From the NCBI GenBank assembly GCA_903834675.1, contig CAILKC010000130.1, positions 1-7,904 of the forward strand: a stretch of DNA of 7,904 bases, given 5' to 3'. Made by a program: the position numbers and the translations under genes. Below the pieces are notes generated by a model. The model was not told the DNA's origin. It did no database searches and saw only the letters and a list, made by a program, of their open reading frames with translations. Source of the stretch: an uncultured Victivallales bacterium (GTDB lineage: Bacteria > Verrucomicrobiota > Lentisphaeria > Oligosphaerales > JAFGRS01). Positions 5,790 through 7,904 of the stretch are shown here, piece by piece (within the stretch, counting starts at the first letter, position 1; every line of letters starts with the position of its first letter).

Positions 5790-6860
5790 ATGGCCGAGAT
5801 GACCAGCCACGAACGCTACCAGCGTATCTTCCTGCACCGCGAAGCCGACCGCGTACCCATCATGGATGGCCCCTGGCCGGCCACGATCGAACGCTGGCAG
5901 CGCGAAGGCATGCCCACGACGGTCAGCTACGTCGACTTTTTCGGCCTCGACCACATCGTCAGCATCGGGGCCGACTCCTCGCCGCGCTACCCTGTGGCGG
6001 TGGTCGAAGAAACGGCGGAATACCGCATCGCCAGCACCCCTTGGGGTGTGACTATGAAGAACTGGAAGCACGCCGCCAGCACGCCGCAGTATCTCGGCTT
6101 CACCGTCGTCGACCGTACCACGTGGCAGGCTGCCAAAGCCCGCATGCAGCCCAGCCGCGACCGCATCAACTGGGACCACCTCAAGGCCAACTACCGCAAC
6201 TGGCGTGAGAAGGGTTATTGGATTCAAGCAGGCCTGTGGTTCGGTTTTGATGTGACTCATTCATGGATCATCGGCACGGAGACCATGCTCATCGCCATGG
6301 CGGAAGACCCGGAATGGGTCCGCGATATCATCGGCCACGAACTCGAGGTCAGCATGAAGCTCCTGGACCTGATCTGGGCTGAAGGCTACACCTTTGACGA
6401 GGTGCGCTGGCCGGACGACATGGGCTACAAAGGCCACACCTTCTTCTCCACTCCCATGTACCGCGATCTGGTCCTGCCTTTCCAGAAACAGGCCATCGAT
6501 TGGGCCCACGCCAAGGGCATCTGGGCCCAGTTGCACTCCTGCGGCAACATCACCCCCTTCGTACCCCTGCTGGTGGAGGCCGGTTTGGACGCACTTAACC
6601 CACTCGAGGTCAAGGCCGGCATGGATCCGCTGGCCCTCAAACGGCAGTACGGCGACCGCCTTAGCCTGCACGGCGGCCTCAACGCCATGCTCTGGGACAA
6701 ACCCGACCTGATCCGCGCCGAAATGGAACGCCTGGTGCCCGTGCTCAAGCAGAACGGCGGCTACATCCTCAGCTCAGACCACTCCGTACCCTCCAGCGTC
6801 AGCCTGCAGGACTTTCGTGGTATCGTGGAACTGGGCAAGCGCCTGGGATCGTACGCCTGA
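5790..6860 (+). CDS. Uroporphyrinogen decarboxylase-superfamily protein (not HemE; possible corrinoid methyltransferase type)
   Basis: A predicted 356-residue TIM-barrel protein of the UroD/MtaA superfamily. It starts MAEMTSHERYQRIFLHREADRVPIMD, the usual opening of the many non-HemE paralogues. Conserved points are WPDDMGY (207-213), LHSCGN with a His-x-Cys pair (H249, C251), the HGGLNAM segment (294-300) and SSDHSVPSSVS (328-338). True HemE has an N-terminal MRQAGR motif with substrate-binding arginines; it is absent here (MDGPWPATIERW instead), so haem synthesis is unlikely. The H-x-C pair is the start of the zinc site used by methylcobamide methyltransferases such as MtaA, which suggests methyl transfer from a corrinoid or a related demethylation. 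That is inference: no corrinoid protein gene is in view and the third zinc ligand is not clear. The family is greatly expanded in Lentisphaerota, Kiritimatiellota and Planctomycetota. It appears to be a single-gene unit. Confidence 0.88.
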   Translation: MAEMTSHERYQRIFLHREADRVPIMDGPWPATIERWQREGMPTTVSYVDFFGLDHIVSIGADSSPRYPVAVVEETAEYRIASTPWGVTMKNWKHAASTPQYLGFTVVDRTTWQAAKARMQPSRDRINWDHLKANYRNWREKGYWIQAGLWFGFDVTHSWIIGTETMLIAMAEDPEWVRDIIGHELEVSMKLLDLIWAEGYTFDEVRWPDDMGYKGHTFFSTPMYRDLVLPFQKQAIDWAHAKGIWAQLHSCGNITPFVPLLVEAGLDALNPLEVKAGMDPLALKRQYGDRLSLHGGLNAMLWDKPDLIRAEMERLVPVLKQNGGYILSSDHSVPSSVSLQDFRGIVELGKRLGSYA

Positions 6861-6885
6861 GAGCTTTGCGGATGCAGCTTTCGGG

Positions 6886-6899
6886 GTCCAGGGTTCAGG
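6886..6899 (-). repeat. Two inverted heptamer units
   Basis: GTCCAGG GTTCAGG reads on the reverse strand as CCTGAAC CCTGGAC, i.e. the same 7-bp unit as the array at 7211-7245 but in opposite orientation, 25 bp after the UroD-family stop. Confidence 0.5.
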
Positions 6900-6907
6900 C
6901 GAGACCC
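6897..6907 (+). repeat. 11-bp direct repeat, left copy
   Basis: AGGCGAGACCC, repeated exactly at 7122-7132. The pair brackets the cloverleaf-like element and could be an insertion footprint or part of a larger repeat. Confidence 0.45.
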
Positions 6908-6932
6908 CGGCTTGGAGGCCGGATACACCGGA

Positions 6933-7118
6933 ATGAGACTTGCCGACGCGGTTCCCATTCCGATCCGGCCGGTACACGGCGGATCGCCTGGAGGGCGGCC
7001 CTGCGTGGCCGCCGCGGCGCCGACGCAGCGGCGCCCTCCAACGCCCTTCGCCCGCCGCGGCGGACGAGGGGCGGAATGGGAAGCGCCTGGTGTCATAGTA
7101 GGTTGCTGCAAGTCTCAT
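6933..7118. repeat. Cloverleaf-like nested inverted-repeat element
   Basis: An outer perfect 11-bp inverted repeat, ATGAGACTTGC (6933-6943) with GCAAGTCTCAT (7108-7118), encloses a second perfect 11-bp stem, TTCCCATTCCG (6952-6962) with CGGAATGGGAA (7072-7082). Inside that stem three hairpins follow with almost no linker. The first is ATCCG/CGGAT extended by CCG/CGG (6963-6984). The second is TGGAGGGCG/CGCCCTCCA plus CTGCGT/ACGCAG (6989-7040). The third is CCCTTCG/CGAGGGG around the 12-nt palindrome CCGCCGCGGCGG (7044-7071). The whole is a four-way junction in RNA or cruciform DNA. No ORF in it is credible. It may be a MITE-like palindromic element, a large terminator for the UroD-family gene, or an RNA. 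Members with the GGAGGGC...GCCCTCC hairpin are, from memory, dispersed in PVC-group genomes. Confidence 0.7.
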
Positions 7119-7121
7119 ACA

Positions 7122-7132
7122 AGGCGAGACCC
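7122..7132 (+). repeat. 11-bp direct repeat, right copy
   Basis: Exact copy of AGGCGAGACCC at 6897-6907, starting 4 nt after the outer inverted repeat of the palindromic element. Confidence 0.45.
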
Positions 7133-7166
7133 GAATCTGGCACCCCGCGATAACCACAATCACGCA

Positions 7167-7187
7167 CCGGAACTGAGCCCTGAACCC
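7167..7187 (+). repeat. Decayed heptamer units
   Basis: CCGGAAC TGAGCCC TGAACCC keeps a 7-nt period and resembles the units at 7211-7266. It looks like an older, eroded part of the same array. Confidence 0.4.
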
Positions 7188-7210
7188 TCACCCGCCGCCA
7201 CGGGATGGAA

Positions 7211-7266
7211 CCTGAACCCTGAACCCTGAACCCTGAACCCTGAACTCGGAACTCGGAACTCGGAAC
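7211..7266 (+). repeat. Heptamer tandem array abutting the cupin start codon
   Basis: Five exact CCTGAAC units (7211-7245) are followed in register by three exact TCGGAAC units (7246-7266). The two unit types differ at two of seven positions. The array ends 3 nt before the ATG at 7270, and the GGA of the last unit (7262-7264) is the only ribosome-binding-like sequence, 5 nt from the start. Unit gain or loss by slippage would change the leader of the cupin gene. Confidence 0.92.
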
Positions 7267-7269
7267 CCC

Positions 7270-7620
7270 ATGAAAATCACCAACCTCGCCGCCGCACCGA
7301 GCCAGCCGGTCACGATGGAAGGGGCGGCCAACGTCAGCCGCTGCGTGCCTATCGGCAAGGCCGATGGCGCCCCCAACACCTCCGTGCGCGTCTTTACCAT
7401 GGCCCCAGGTGGCCACACCCCCTACCACGCCCACGCCTGGGAACACACCAACTACATCATCGCCGGGGAAGGCGAACTGGTGGACGCCGAGGGCAAGGCC
7501 CATCCCCTCAAACCGGGCGACTTCGCCCTGGTGCTGCCCCACGAGAAACACCAGTACCGCAACTCCAGCGCCACCGAGCCGTTCGTCATGATCTGCGCCG
7601 TGCCCAAGAGCTACGAGTAA
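7270..7620 (+). CDS. Single-domain cupin protein
   Basis: A predicted 116-residue cupin of the small RmlC-like beta-barrel type. The first cupin motif is PGGHTPYHAHAWEHTNYIIAG (from residue 46), giving metal ligands H53, H55 and E58. The second is KPGDFALVLPHEKHQYRN (81-98), giving H94. All four usual ligands are present, so a bound divalent metal is likely. Length is normal for a stand-alone cupin. The reaction is unknown: such proteins include sugar isomerases, dioxygenases and small-ligand sensors. The start at 7270 is supported by the protein beginning and by the end of the heptamer array just upstream; the ribosome binding site is weak and repeat-derived. The gene sits alone between two repeat regions, 409 bp from the UroD-family gene, so joint function with it cannot be claimed. 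Confidence 0.9.
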   Translation: MKITNLAAAPSQPVTMEGAANVSRCVPIGKADGAPNTSVRVFTMAPGGHTPYHAHAWEHTNYIIAGEGELVDAEGKAHPLKPGDFALVLPHEKHQYRNSSATEPFVMICAVPKSYE

Positions 7621-7647
7621 GGCTCTTGCAGAACCCCGCGTCTGCCC

Positions 7648-7879
7648 CTGGAGCCCGCGCTGCCAACGCCCGTCCCGGGCGGGTTCGCGGTGCCCGCCGT
7701 CTGCAAGACCCCCACCGGCCCTGGAGCCCGCGATGCCAACGCCCGTTCCGGGCGGGTTCGCGGTATCCCCCGTTCTCTGGAGCCCGCGATGCCAACGCCC
7801 GTCACGGGCGGGTTCGCGGTATCCACCGGCCCTGGAGCCCGCGATGCCAACGCCCGTTCCGGGCGGGTTCGCGGTATCC
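7648..7879. repeat. Four tandem 48-bp hairpin repeats
   Basis: Copies lie at 7648-7695, 7721-7768, 7777-7824 and 7832-7879, with spacers of 25, 8 and 7 nt. The unit begins CTGGAGCCCGCGATGCCAAC and ends GGTTCGCGGTATCC. Each copy can fold with an outer stem CCGCGA/TCGCGG and an apical stem CGCCCG/CGGGCG around a 3-nt loop. The loop is TCC, TTC, TCA and TTC in the four copies while the apical stem is unchanged. Copy 1 is the most diverged (GCGCTG, GGTGCCC). The region has no plausible gene and could serve as a transcription end or protein-binding block, or be a dispersed palindromic repeat family. It is not a CRISPR array: spacers are too short and partly alike. Confidence 0.88.
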
Positions 7880-7904
7880 CCAAGACGGCGGAAACCATGG
7901 TTAC

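Noticed and set aside
7093..7551. 152-codon reverse-strand open frame over the cupin and heptamer array
   Set aside because: It contains the repeat reading SSEFRVQGSGFRVQ, the reverse translation of the heptamers, and the rest is antisense to a cupin with intact motifs.
7648..7879. CRISPR array
   Set aside because: Spacers are 25, 8 and 7 nt and partly alike, the repeat is 48 nt and strongly palindromic, and no cas gene is nearby.
7611..7898. 95- and 69-codon reverse-strand open frames in the terminal repeats
   Set aside because: They are translations of the 48-bp hairpin units (RTRPERALASRAPGP-type text), not independent proteins.

Overview
This is a GC-rich bacterial window with six protein-coding genes and several unrelated repeat families between them. 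The gene set (an Ebo-cluster gene, a zinc-ribbon Ser/Thr kinase with a membrane tail, a non-HemE uroporphyrinogen-decarboxylase-fold protein and a small cupin) together with the many palindromic and short tandem repeats suggests the PVC superphylum, most likely a Verrucomicrobiota/Kiritimatiellota/Lentisphaerota-type genome. That placement is inference from gene style and repeat style; no rRNA or marker gene is present.

Left part (1-2570): the 3' end of a forward gene recognised as eboE runs in from outside. It converges on a reverse GNAT acetyltransferase gene bounded by a perfect 24-bp inverted repeat. The inner repeat copy supplies the last codons and the stop of the GNAT gene, so this looks like a small passenger cassette. 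Behind it, also on the reverse strand, lies a beta-lactamase-fold serine hydrolase.

Middle (2495-5659): a divergent intergenic region with a promoter-like element and several hairpins leads into a 932-residue Ser/Thr protein kinase. It has an N-terminal zinc ribbon, a non-RD kinase domain, a central double zinc ribbon, a long helical region and about six C-terminal membrane segments.

Right part (5660-7904): a UroD-superfamily gene follows with its own promoter-like -10, two back-to-back hairpins and a strong ribosome binding site. After it comes a 409-bp gap holding nested inverted repeats that fold into a cloverleaf-like structure, then an array of heptamers that ends 3 nt before the start codon of a single-domain cupin. 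After the cupin there are four tandem 48-bp hairpin repeats whose differences include the apical loop, up to near the window end.

The genes do not form one clear operon. Gaps of 130-410 bp and changes of strand suggest separate transcription units. The most unusual content is non-coding: the GNAT cassette ends, the cloverleaf element, the heptamer array at a start codon and the tandem hairpins.
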